NCBI GenBank assembly: GCA_011033025.1
Contig: WFMF01000467.1
Span: 62,001-126,000 of the forward strand
Source of the DNA: Beroe forskalii
Lineage: Eukaryota > Ctenophora > Nuda > Beroida > Beroidae
Direction of reading: 5' to 3'
Length of the DNA: 64,000 nt
Below the pieces are notes generated by a model. It did no database searches and had not been told where the DNA came from. It saw only the letters and a program-made list of their open reading frames with translations. Below, piece after piece: positions 53,552 to 64,000 of this stretch; the first letter of the stretch is position 1; each line of letters opens with the position of its first letter. The translations under genes were made by a program, and so were the position numbers.

Positions 53552-56500
53552 TATCCGACTCTTGACGGCTTGATGGAATGTAGGTATACGCCTCTTGATG
53601 TAATAACACAAAGTTTAGCATTTTGCGACAGTTACATTCACAAGACCCGATTCAGATATTTTTGCCTCGAATATAGAGCTTATCGGATTCTGTGACTTTT
53701 CAAAGTTACGATGCTGTCATCCAGCCTTGAGGAACGCCTTTCAAGTACTTATGTGCTAAAAGATACATACCTAATAGAAAAAAGGTGATTTTGACTAGAA
53801 TCTGTTAATAAACAAATGCCATAAAAAATCTTTTGTAAAATTTAAGATGTGTAGGGATCTACTACTACTAAACGGGGGATGGATCTACAAGATTATTTTT
53901 CGCACGGGAAGGTTTGCCAACAGTCCCGTACCTCCCCAGGAGGACCAATTATTTTTCGCAAGTTTCATATTTAATATACGTCTTCCTTTGTTACAAGTTG
54001 TACAAAGGTTATAAGTATCATCAGTTATAAAAGTGATCAAAGTACATGACGTGATCAATGTGCAATTCTTAGCAGCTAAGTAGACCTTAGCAGCTGTTAC
54101 ACTAGACGGGAACAAACACAAAAACCTTGTGGGAGTCTCAGCATCGCAAAACACACATCAAACTACAAACCCCGTGCGCGAAAGAGGTGGTTCAACGTCA
54201 TCAACTCACCACTTTGAGGACTAATAATGACGTCATATTAAGCCGGCTTTACTCGTACGCATCAGTACTATGTTCATGGGAAGCTACATGGTGTGTAAAT
54301 GGTCAGAAAGTTGCTGAAGCTACATCCCTCAGCTCATTACTTCCACCCATTCACTGATACGATAACACCCCACGAGCTTTTACAAACAGGAGCTTGTAAC
54401 GATTTGAAGTGTTGAGAGTGAGGAATCGTCTCAGACAGACTCGTAATCTGCTTTTAATCACGAGTCTGTGTTTATAGCTCAGAGAATCGTTCCATCAGAA
54501 ATGCGCAGAATATGCAGTAGCGTGAATCGTGATGGATTGAATTTTGGCGATAAAAATGAAAATAGAAAAAGGGTAACCAAAAGAACAAGGAATGTTTGAT
54601 AAAAGTATAAAGTAACATGGAAAATACACGATACAGCTTAGCAAACTCCAGGTAACGTCTTAACGTCCTCCAATGCACGTCCTTATCCACACATACTGTC
54701 AGCAACTACTTGATGAAGTGAGAAGTTACTTGATGAAGTGAGAAGTGCCGATCACTTTAAACAACCTGTTGATCTGTCAAAAGAGGTGGGAAAGCGATGA
54801 TATGCACTGATTTACATTCTTCATGAACTCAATAGTCGATTCTTTGATCTTGACATCTACCCAACATCTTATAATTTATCCTACTCACAGGTTAATCAAA
54901 TCTAATTCTGAAATAAAAAATAGTATGAAGAGAAAACTCAAAAATTTGAGGGCGATCACAATATACGCGACTACGCGAGGTATGAACATCTGCTGGAATC
55001 TGGAACAGAAAACTCCTTCTTTGTTTTTGATTTGTTATAAAGCTGCCAGCGGCAGCTTTATAAATGAATTTCTGGGCCTAAATTAAAGATCGGCTCGCAT
55101 GAATGTTTTGTTTTATCCCCGGGCATAAACTAAGTTTTAACTTCAAGGGTTTTGCTCTAAAACTGTTGGAGAAGATAGGTTTTAAAGTTTAGTTTCAGCA
55201 AATCGTTATAAAAGTTCGCACAGTAATCAGTAATCACAGAAATCACAATTTCAAAATTCCTTACTTCGGCTAGGAAGGTTTTTTTGATGCGGTAAGAAAC
55301 CTACTGGTATACCTGACGCTCTCTTTGTCGGAAACAACAAAAACCTAAAAATCGACGTCAGACCCTTGGCCCCTAAAATGATCATTGCAAGATATCGATT
55401 TATCGAATTTTAAGATCACGATATCTCGTTTAAAATATCTGCAGCATTGAAATCTAAGCTTGGTGTCCTGAAGACTGCATATACTTGAGATTATAGTTCG
55501 TATAGGAGCATCAGTTTCAGCGTTTGCATTTCAACACGACCACGAATCAGGGAACAATTTAATCAGGTATAAGTCGGGGCAGATTAGAAACTAAATACAT
55601 ATGATAGGTGCAATAAAGTAACGGATTAAACTATGTTTGGAATACTTGAAGAAGAAGCTTCCTTCGCTGCAAGGGTATGTTTTGTCTCACAAGGAACAAT
55701 AGAGAATAATATGTTATTAATCAACAACCAGCTGGGCAGGCCATCACATAGAACTCCTCGCAATTTGATAGAACAAATTAATACTACAATAACTTTCTTA
55801 ATCTCTCTCACATTTCTATGTGGCACAATGGCATGGAATGGTTTATGATAATTGAGTACATTATTCTCCTTCGATCTAAGCAAATACCATCATTATGAGG
55901 TGTATTCAGAAAACACACAAACCAAATGGCCGTTATCAAGCACAGGCCAAAGTGGATCATACCAGGGTGGTGGATCATACCTGGGGGATAGTAAGGGTGG
56001 ATTATATGGCGTGGTTAGTCCTGGCAGAGAGTAAATGTATTATGAAAGAGCGAGTCATGGAAGAGTGGTTATCATTGCTACGTACACTCCACTCCACTGC
56101 ACTATCCCTAAGATGTTCTGCAATACAATAGAAAATAACATGAGTTATAGAGTTTTAGGCGGGACACAGATAGATGATAATGCTCGTCGTCAAATAATGG
56201 CAATAAAACTCGTGTATAATGCACTGGTCAAATGTTAATTCCTCTGCCGCAGGAGAGTAATATCACACCACAGATTACAGGCGATCCAACGTCACTAACT
56301 CTGTATCCTAGACCAGGACAATGTCGTCATGACTTAGCGCTAATTAGAGGAGAATAAGTTAAACAGGTTCTCAGTACACAGAAGAAATTTTACACAAAAT
56401 CAAACAAAACCCATTAACAAAGCAGTGAAATGGAGTCTTTTAATTTATCATCATTAGTTTAGTAAACAATAGGTAATATAGGTAGCGAGCAGACTGGATA

Positions 56501-57499
56501 TTCTATTATAATGCACATATACGACTTTGTTTTCAAGGAAGTTGGAGTAATACAAGAACATAACACATCACAATAGAACGACAAAAGATGTTAATAAACA
56601 ATGATTCCTTTTCAAGTCTCCAATTTTTGGTCAACTAAGTCCAACATAATCGAACAAAACCTTTAGGTCAGGACTCCAATATTGCTTATCAAGAGCCTTC
56701 CTTTGTTCGGTTAATATGAATAACTAGTGAACAAGGTCCTTGATCACGGGTACGCTACACTTGAGTTGGGCTACCCAGAAGAAGGTCAATTGAAGGAATT
56801 GAAGGGTGCCCAACGATCCTCCTCCCGTATCAGATAGATAAATTATGATTTAATGTTAATTTAATATCAATATACAATATTAAATATTTAATATAACAGA
56901 CTACAGAGTACAAGAAGAACAAGAAGACGAACGTGAAAGTTTCCACTCATGGTATTAAAGTTGGAACTCAAGTCAAAAAAGGAAAGTCCGAACTTTGATA
57001 AATTTAGCAACTGCCAGATGCAAACTAAGCTACGCGCACCACATCAGTATTCCTGGCATTGGTATGTGTTGAAGCCTCTTATGTATCATGGCGAATCAGT
57101 ATAATCACGTGATTAAAAGAAAATTATCGTGACTGTATTCAGAAATATGCAGCATTAAAGGAAACTTTTCTAAGGCGTTTATACAACCACAGAAATAATT
57201 TTGAAAAGCTGAAAGCTATTGATAGGTTGCTGGTCAGTAATAATTAGGGAAATACCTTCGTTAGGGTCCTCGATAGATGAAAGTCAGTGAAATTTCAACA
57301 GAATTACAACTATTGAAGACAATACTACAATAGATAAAGCACTATGAAAGCATCAAATGAAAGAAGCCCAAGTCTCATTTATGATTTACATTCCTGTAAG
57401 TGAGATTTATTTCTGCTGCATCTTTAAGGTTAGCTTACTCTTAGACGCCTTAAATTTTTTTCGATTCACCTATAAAAAGGAGTGGGGATCTGTCGGAGA
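53552..57499. other. Intergenic, no gene seen
   Basis: No supported coding sequence. A small direct repeat, GTGGATCATACCAGGGTG and GTGGATCATACCTGGGGG, lies near 55950-55985. TGACGTCA is at 54228. Confidence 0.45.
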
Positions 57500-57940
57500 G
57501 GTAAGACGACCCCTATTCATAGTGCGGCATAGAGAGGGTATGAGATATCGCATCAGCGTGACAGGGAGGGGCAATGAGATGTCGCATCAGCTCGGCATGG
57601 AGGAGGTGAGATGTCGCATCAGCGCGAGATGGAGAGGGCATGAGATATCGCATAAGATTAAGCGCGAGAGGGAGGGGGGATCAGATGTGGCATTAGCGCC
57701 AGAGGGAGGGGGAAATGGGGAATGTGATATCGCATCAGCGCGACATGGAAGGGGGCATGAGATGTCGCATCAGCCTGACAGGGAGGGGGAATGAGATGTC
57801 GCATCAGCGCGAGAGGGAGGGTATGAGATATCGCATCAGCGCGGCAGGGAGGGGGTATGAGATGTCGCATCAGCGAGACAGGGAGGGGGATGAAACGTCG
57901 CATCAGCGCGACAGGGAGAGGATATGCGATATCGCACTAA
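57500..57940. repeat. ~33-bp minisatellite (~13 units)
   Basis: The unit is GAGATGTCGCATCAGCGCGA then CAGGGAGGGGGAAT, with variants (GATATCGCATCAG, GGCATGGAGGAG). The open frames across it on both strands are repeat artefacts. Confidence 0.85.
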
Positions 57941-60299
57941 TAGCGATAGGACATTTCACTCGAGTAGATGTTGACCTACGCACTACATATAAACATAAAA
58001 TTTTGAAAATCCATGACTCTCGTTACATACGAATTATCCTATATAAGGTTAATGAATAAGGTTTTCAAGAGGTCCTCCTGAGCTATAAAAGCTGTGACAT
58101 CTAATAAACTCAGCGGGAGGTTCAGCTACCGCACATTACAAGCACCGTGTGCACACATGGGCAGATCGTTGTCACTGAGTTACCATTCTTAACTCTGGTA
58201 ATGGCGTCACTCTGGGTTGCCTTTTTCCAGGCTCATAGTTCATATTATGAGACTCACGTTGCTCAAGAAAATGCATGTGAGGATGGGAGAACCTGCTCAT
58301 TTTTACACGAAATAACAAATAAATCTATACATACATGAAACCATGATCGCAGTATCTACGAAATTAGGAACTGAACAAATGCCACTACCAAACCAATTTT
58401 TGGAAATTTTGCCGAGATAAATAATATTTCATCGTCAGCCACAAGCTGGACGTATTTTCAGTTTTAAAGTGCACTGTCGTCAGGTCAATTCTCATGAAGT
58501 GGAAAAGAACGTTCCCCACGTCTTACCATACGTCTGACGTCAAGTATATGTATTTAGGGGAACAAACATATTACCTCAAAAAATTTTACTCACGAAACTT
58601 TTCCACAAGATATTTCAACTAGATAGGCTAAGGTTATGGTATGGGAGCGGCGTCAAGGGTTTCAGTTAGGTTATGGTTAGGCTATGGTTAGGCTCAGGAG
58701 TCAGTCAGTCAGGGGAGAGAACAAATTACTGTGAGGTAAAATGTCTGAGGTTATATATCGGGCTCCCATGCGTTTATAAATAACCTGGGACATATCGAAT
58801 CGATATTATACCCAACTTGTCGACAATCTACCCTACTTGCATACTCCTAATCATTTTCATTCTCCATATTTTCCAAATAATAACTTCAAAACATGACACT
58901 GTGGTAGAATGAAGATAAGCTTTATTCATCAAAAAGCCCGCAATTTCTGAATCCTGGGACAGGGGGGACATCCCCCTCAGTTTTTGGGTAGACGCTGGGA
59001 AAGTTGTCAAAATTCAAGGATAAATCTAAAATTTGTTAAAATTTCACTTGCGGTGGGCACTTCTGCCACTTTAAATCAAGTTACTATTTTAATCAAAAAG
59101 TATTTCAATTTCTGAACGTAACATAAGGGGGCTGCATTGAGCAGTTTTAGAACAGTTCTGTATTATCCGAGACAAAAAAATTCATCCTGGAAATTCAACT
59201 TAACTTCCCTACACCTGATTTAGAATCAATTATATTTAAGATAAAATTGCTTTTAAGTTTAAACGTAACACAACCCGTGCTTCGATGAGCGTGATTCTAG
59301 AACAGTTCTGTATTATCCTTTAAAATTCCTATGAAATTCAAAAATAATATCAATGGTAATTGTGGCGGTTTAACCTAGGTGCACGAACTGTTCAAAACGC
59401 TTTCAGGCTTCACCATTGATTTAGAATATTATAATTTAAGATAAAAGTGTGATTATCGTACGCCTGTTTGCCTTGCTTGTGTGGAATACCTGCTCAAATT
59501 ATTAACTCTTATCATTTCTCATTATCATTCTTTTGTTTTGATGAACACGTCCGTTATTGATATCATACCATTCATTTTATGTAACCATTCAGGATATAAT
59601 AGTGAAAATGGTGATTGGAAACCTAGGTACGATTTGTTCAAAACGTTTGAGCCCATTTGGTCACCATTGATGTTCTGTCAACTTTAATATACAGGCTGCG
59701 TTTCACTTTAAATTTAACCTAGTGCGTTGACAGCTGGTGTATCGTACGCCTGTTTGCGTTGCTTGTGTGGAAGACTTGAACAAATTATTAACTCTTTTCA
59801 TTTCTCACTGAATGTATCATTCTTGGGGGTGTTGATGAACACGTGATTAGAAAAACCAACAAAAGTCGTCAATATGATAGTGAGCATCATGGATTTAGGA
59901 GTGTGTAATGTGTTCTACTTGAGAGTTGACCCTGTAATACACAGTGGGAGCTTGAGATATACGAGAAATTAGACTTCATGCATGGTACAAATTGAAGGGA
60001 GTTTTAATTAGGGAAAAGAAATGTCTTGTGATATTTACCAGTAAAAACACCACATTGAAATCTTAAATCATCACATAAACCCATCTCATCACAAAAACCC
60101 ATCTCGCTCTTCGATTAAATTGTAAATTGAGTAGTATAACAGCAAAGCTGAGTACGATTTTTGATCCAACATTCGAGTATTTAGAGTTGTCGAGGTTGAT
60201 ATTACAATTTTGAACTCTCAAGCAGACATGCATCACAATCATTCCATAGCACTGGAATCTTATAGCTGATCTATCCATTACTAAGGGTAAAGAAAGGCC
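57941..60299. other. No gene recognised; upstream of the thioredoxin-fold gene
   Basis: Two related ~190-base segments, near 59440-59660 and 59740-59850, share ATCGTACGCCTGTTTGC and GCTTGTGTGGAA. TGACGTCA is at 58535. No upstream exon could be identified. Confidence 0.45.
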
Positions 60300-62563
60300 A
60301 TGTCTCGACTGGATCCAATAGATTTCCACGTGGTGTGTGCCCCTGATGGTTGTTCCTTCGAAATCCAGCCCCGAAACAGCAGCAGTGGATTCCAACCCAT
60401 CAAGGTGGAGTCCTTCCACCTGAGCTGTCAGTCGGATGTTGGGCCCTGCCGTGCGGGCCGGGCCTGGGAAAACAAGAAATACGGAGGAATCATCATCTAC
60501 TCCTTGGGAAAACTTGCAGACAAAGTTCGAGAAACCAAAGGACTGAGGATAAAACCGGGTTATGTCTACATCCGAGATTCTAGGAATATGTCGTGTACGA
60601 CAGGAGATGAGGGGATGGTCCATGGCTGTCTGGCCCGTGTCTTGCTGGGCTTCCAGCCAGGGGAGTTAGTCAAGGCTGGGGGACTGCTTAGCGGCTTCTC
60701 AATTGACGCTAACGGAACCCCGACGTTCAATTCGTCGGCAACGAACGCCGCATGTGGGGATTACAAGTGCACGAACGACAGGAAGATGGGGCTCCCGGAA
60801 CAGAGAGCGTTGCGAAATGCGGTACGAATGTGGAGGAGCGGGGAAGCGCGCGGACAGAACATTCCTGTGGAACGCCTCGCGATCAGTTGCATTCCTACGA
60901 TCAGGTACATTCCTACTACCAGGTACATTCCTACGATCAGGTACATTCCTACAATCAGGTACATTCCTACGATCAGGTACATTCCTACGATCAGGTACAT
61001 TCCTACGATCAGGTACATTCCTACGATCAGGTACATTCCTACGATCAGGTACATTCCTACGATCAGGTACATTCCTACGATCAGGTACATTCCTACGATC
61101 AGGTACATTCCTACGATCAGGTACATTCCTACGATCAGGTACATTCCTACGATCAGGTACATTCCTACGATCAGGTACATTACTACGATCAGGTACATTC
61201 CTACGATCAGGTACATTCCTACGATCAGGTACATTCCTACGATCAGGTACATTCCTACGATCAGGTACATTCCTACGATCAGGTACATTCCTACGATCAG
61301 GTACATTCCTACGATCAGGTACATTCCTACGATCAGGTACATTCCTACTACCAGGAAAATTCCTACGATCAGGTACATTCCTACGATCAGGTACATTCCT
61401 ACGATCAGGTACATTCCTACTACCAGGTACATTCCTACGATCAGGTACATTCCTACGATCTGTTACATTCCTACGATCAGGTACATTCCTACGATCAGGT
61501 TCATTCTTACTATTATTATTTACACATTATTTACACACTATTCACACAGATTATTTACAAACTTCATTTCCACATTATTTGCAGTTGCATAGAAGATCCA
61601 GACCGCCCTTCATCCTCATCCGGAGGCCAGGTCTCCGGTTCCAGTGCAATAAGCGAGATAACCACACTCCTAGAGTACAATGACATGGTCCAGAAAGCGG
61701 CGATAAACACCCCCAACAGACTGGTAGTGGTGCAGTTCCATGCGGTTTGGTGTGGGCCCTGTCAAGAGTGAGTACTTGCAGATACCCTCTGAAGTTTTCA
61801 TTGTTTCTGATCACAAACTTACATGATCGGGTTAGACCCTCACTCTTCGTGCTTAAGGCCTATGGGCTATGTTTTATTTATTTTTTTATGTATTTCAATA
61901 TCATTCCAGCATCACCCCGGTAGTCGAGGAACTAGCACGCAATGAACAACAAGTGAGTTTCTACAAAGTGAATGTGGATGAAGCAGACGAGGTCACAGCG
62001 AAACTCAGAGTCAAGTAAGTCCTCTGAATTTACAAATTTAACGATCTTACTATCTTAGGTCTACTGCAGGAATGAATTAGAAAGCTACCAAACAAATAGA
62101 CTACCTTAGGAGGTGTATTTATTTGGGATAAAATTTCGGTTTTTCAAATTTTGGTAGGTTGAAAATATGGGGATTTTTCAAGTCATTACTCTTGTTAACA
62201 TATGATAATGACGTCATTTCGAAATTTCATGGTGGGTGAAAAAATGGGGATTTTTCTGAAAAATCCCCAAATTACAACTTTTATAAATAAACCTCCTAAG
62301 GTATATAGGTAAAACCTGCCAAGAAAGAGGCTTGTTCAGTAACACTTCGATTGCCTTTTTAATAACAATCCATTTTCAACCAACCCAATGGGTCGGTTAA
62401 CACTGGTAAGGGTCAGGAGAGAGATAAATTCAAAATTTTGTGACTTTTAGGGGTTAGGCAAAATGTCCAGTTAGGCTAAATGATCTATAACCGGATTGTA
62501 CAAACTTCTCCCAGGTCAATGCCAACCTTCCTGTTCATCAAAGGAGGGGAAATTATAGAGCTT
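60300..62563 (+). CDS. Thioredoxin-fold protein with a novel N-terminal domain (4 exons seen)
   Basis: Exon 1 (60300 to 60904 or a later repeat donor) encodes about 200 residues I do not recognise: MSRLDPIDFHVVCAPDGCSF, then a Cys-containing globular region ending VERLAIS. Exon 2 (61585-61767) begins CIEDPDRPSSSSGGQVSGSS, a linker, then LVVVQFHAVWCGPCQ, the thioredoxin strand and redox motif CGPC. Exon 3 (61910-62014) encodes ITPVVEELARNEQQVSFYKV and NVDEADEVTAKLRVK. Exon 4 starts at 62515 with SMPTFLFIKGGEIIEL, including the cis-Pro of the fold. All phases agree (2, 2, 2). Thioredoxins reduce disulfides. After GEIIEL the sequence switches to an antisense reverse transcriptase fragment, so the last strand and helix are missing unless supplied beyond the window. 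Confidence 0.8.
60887..61508 (+). repeat. 18-bp minisatellite carrying the exon 1 donor (~34 units)
   Basis: The unit ATTCCTACGATCAGGTAC is repeated almost perfectly; variants are CTACTACCAG (four times), one ACTACG, one GAAAATTCC and one CTGTTAC. Every standard unit holds CAG|GTAC, a fair 5' splice site, and also AG, a potential acceptor. Being 18 bases long, any donor choice keeps the reading frame and adds six residues per unit (IPTIRY). All three plus-strand frames stay open across the array. Confidence 0.94.
62104..62301. mobile_element. Mariner-type MITE, copy C
   Basis: CCTTAGGAGGTGTATTTATT at the left and TTTATAAATAAACCTCCTAA then GG at the right, flanked by TA on each side. It lies in intron 3 of the thioredoxin-fold gene and is the best-preserved copy. 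Confidence 0.9.
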
Positions 62564-63290
62564 CGGGATCTGTGTGAGAAGACTCTTAGCACCCAATTGG
62601 CCTTTTTTGCACTTCCGACAGCAGTTTTGACCTTAGTCGACCATTTCATGTCAGGGGTGAGCATTATGCCAAGGTCTTAATTAACATTTGGTGCCGGGAG
62701 GATTTCCTGACCAGATGAAGTGGTGTTCTTGGTCCACTGGGTGTGAATGGAAGCTGCTGGAAAAGGTGGCTTCTAGTTCTAGTTGTTCTGTAGGTGAGGA
62801 TCTCGAACTTGTTTTCATGTAGTAGCGTGTTTTTTGCTACTACTTGAAGTACGGACCAGTCGAGGTCTTGTTGGAGGATAGACCGGTCTTCACAGCAGCT
62901 AATATGGATTACTGAGACGTGTGTCGTCAGCAATGCTTCCGGAAGTTTACCCGGAACCGAACAGTTTTCTAGGTCATCGATGTAGATGATGATGAGAATA
63001 GGACCAAGCACAGAGCCTTTTGGAACGCTTCCATTAATGCCGAACTTCTGGAGCTTGTGAATAAGGATCTCATGATCAACTTTACCGAACGCTTTAGCGA
63101 AGTCAAGATATGTTCGTTGCCGTCAAGGATACTCGGGATTACAGTGTCGATGTGTTTGAGGAGGTGCGTGACACAGCTTCTTCGTTTTTCGAATCCATGT
63201 TGATTCCTGGACAGTAAACTGTTTATTTTCAGGTGGTGTTTCTGATTACTCTGTCAAAGATGCATCTAAAAATGCTCGAAGCCTCTTATT
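62561..63290 (-). pseudogene. CR1/Jockey-like reverse transcriptase fragment
   Basis: On the minus strand the sequence reads SLLSRNQHGFEKRRSCVTHL, a finger-palm block. After a one-base shift it continues YLDFAKAFGKVDHEILIHKL, with catalytic motif A containing D-F-x-K-A-F. It then reads GSVPKGSVLGPILIIIYIDD, where motif B-like sequence is followed by the YIDD catalytic box, and near 62600-62680 LGIMLTPDMKWSTKV and a thumb region. Frameshifts and missing ends make it a dead fragment. Its 3' side abuts the thioredoxin exon 4 at about 62561-62563. Confidence 0.82.
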
Positions 63291-64000
63291 AAAAGCGCAA
63301 TTTGGATTATTTCGTGCAGCATTTAATAGATCTCAGCGTCTTTATTTGCAAATACTGTGACATCCATTTAAGGGGGGTCACTCCTGATACTTTATAAATA
63401 CATGATTTTAGGATAGGAGTTGGCGAGAATGGCCTGGACATTTCCCAACCTTTTGGTGGTGGTCTCGAATCCATAGGTTCGACATTGCCCATGTGGCTTG
63501 AGACCACCACTGGCAACTCCTAGACAAAAATCGTGCTTTTCAAAATATCGTGGGTGAACTCTTCGCCCCCCCCCCCCCTAAATAATGCATATTGACTCTG
63601 CGAATGCTCAGGTCTCGGCAGTTTAATCATGAAGGGAATGAGTTAATGTCACTAGCGTGGTGGATGCCACTTCAAGGATTTAATTCCTCCCCCAGCCACC
63701 TACCTAATGTTTTCCTTTTATTTGCTAACAGTGTGTATTCTCTCTGCCCATTCCTCTGTGATTGTTGCAATGTATACGCCTTTTGTTTTAATCAATCATG
63801 TTTTTAATTGCATTGAACAGAGTTGGTTCAATCAAATAATAAATGAGTAAATATTCAAGGTTAAGTATGTGTGTTAACATTGATAATTACTCATTATTCA
63901 ATTAGTAAAAAAATCAATTTTTTGTAAAAACTTCCTGACTCCTTACCCTTTCGACTTCCGTGTCTCTCAAGTCTCCCACTCACCTGATCACTGTCTGAGG
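63291..64000. other. No gene seen; imperfect hairpin and poly-C tract
   Basis: GGATAGGAGTTGG and GGTGGTGGTCTCGAA near 63412-63470 pair with CTTGAGACCACCAC and CAACTCCTAG near 63497-63523, an imperfect ~110-base hairpin. A poly-C run follows at about 63566-63576. Confidence 0.5.

Noticed and set aside
57357..58059. Open frames rich in Arg, Gly and MSHQ repeats
   Set aside because: They cover the 33-bp minisatellite at 57500-57940 and show no independent coding signal.
60703..61771. Two further plus-strand frames (FLRSGT and QVHSYD repeats) over the 18-bp array
   Set aside because: Only the frame from 60300 continues into the thioredoxin exons after splicing in phase; the others exist because 18 is divisible by three. 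The 60752 frame does read through into exon 2, but only by translating the intron.

Overview
The window is nuclear DNA of an animal. It holds genes with GT-AG introns, vertebrate-type gene families (SVOP/SV2-like transporter, HELLS/LSH helicase, MATE transporter, thioredoxin), CR1/L2-like non-LTR retrotransposon debris, many MITEs and foldback elements, and unusually many minisatellites. AT-rich intergenic DNA and minisatellites that straddle exon-intron boundaries suggest a marine invertebrate. Amphioxus is a reasonable guess because boundary-spanning minisatellites have, as I recall, been reported there, but nothing in the window proves the taxon.

Layout. 1-4530: a foldback repeat and decayed ORF1 and ORF2 pieces of non-LTR retrotransposons. 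4531-12115: the left (+) arm of an inverted duplication. It carries three exons of an SVOP-like transporter, a 3.6 kb 40-bp minisatellite made from an exon tip, a second minisatellite made from a 3' splice site, and an inserted 1.46 kb DNA transposon with a perfect 8-bp target duplication. 12156-12837: the last three exons of a HELLS/LSH-type SNF2 helicase, with frame breaks. 14553-15386: a two-exon gene for a small secreted protein. 15.4-18.3 kb: simple and degenerate repeats. 18356-38414 (possibly 39309), minus strand: a 12-exon SVOP/SV2-like gene, whose 3' part is the right arm of the inverted duplication. Its introns hold a mariner-type MITE, a 3.4 kb foldback with a Harbinger-type MITE in its loop, a 51-bp minisatellite, and, nested on the opposite strand, an intronless MATE transporter (33528-35510). 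39.3-40.75 kb: a 25-bp minisatellite next to a possible upstream exon. 40.75-60.3 kb: no gene recognised; MITEs, a 1.7 kb terminal-inverted-repeat element, a 33-bp minisatellite and a cluster of TGACGTCA octamers. 60300-62563: a thioredoxin-fold gene whose first intron begins in about 34 copies of an 18-bp donor-containing repeat and whose last visible exon runs into an antisense reverse transcriptase fragment.

The most striking signal is that tandem repeats sit on splice junctions. Five junctions are clear: three SVOP-like acceptor-side exon starts, the HELLS last acceptor, and the thioredoxin exon-1 donor. One or two more are possible. The repeat units carry the AG acceptor plus the first exon bases, or the AG|GT donor. 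This fits splice-site duplication and intron growth by tandem duplication. Several coding frames need single-base corrections, often at short homopolymers, so consensus errors cannot be separated from real mutations here.
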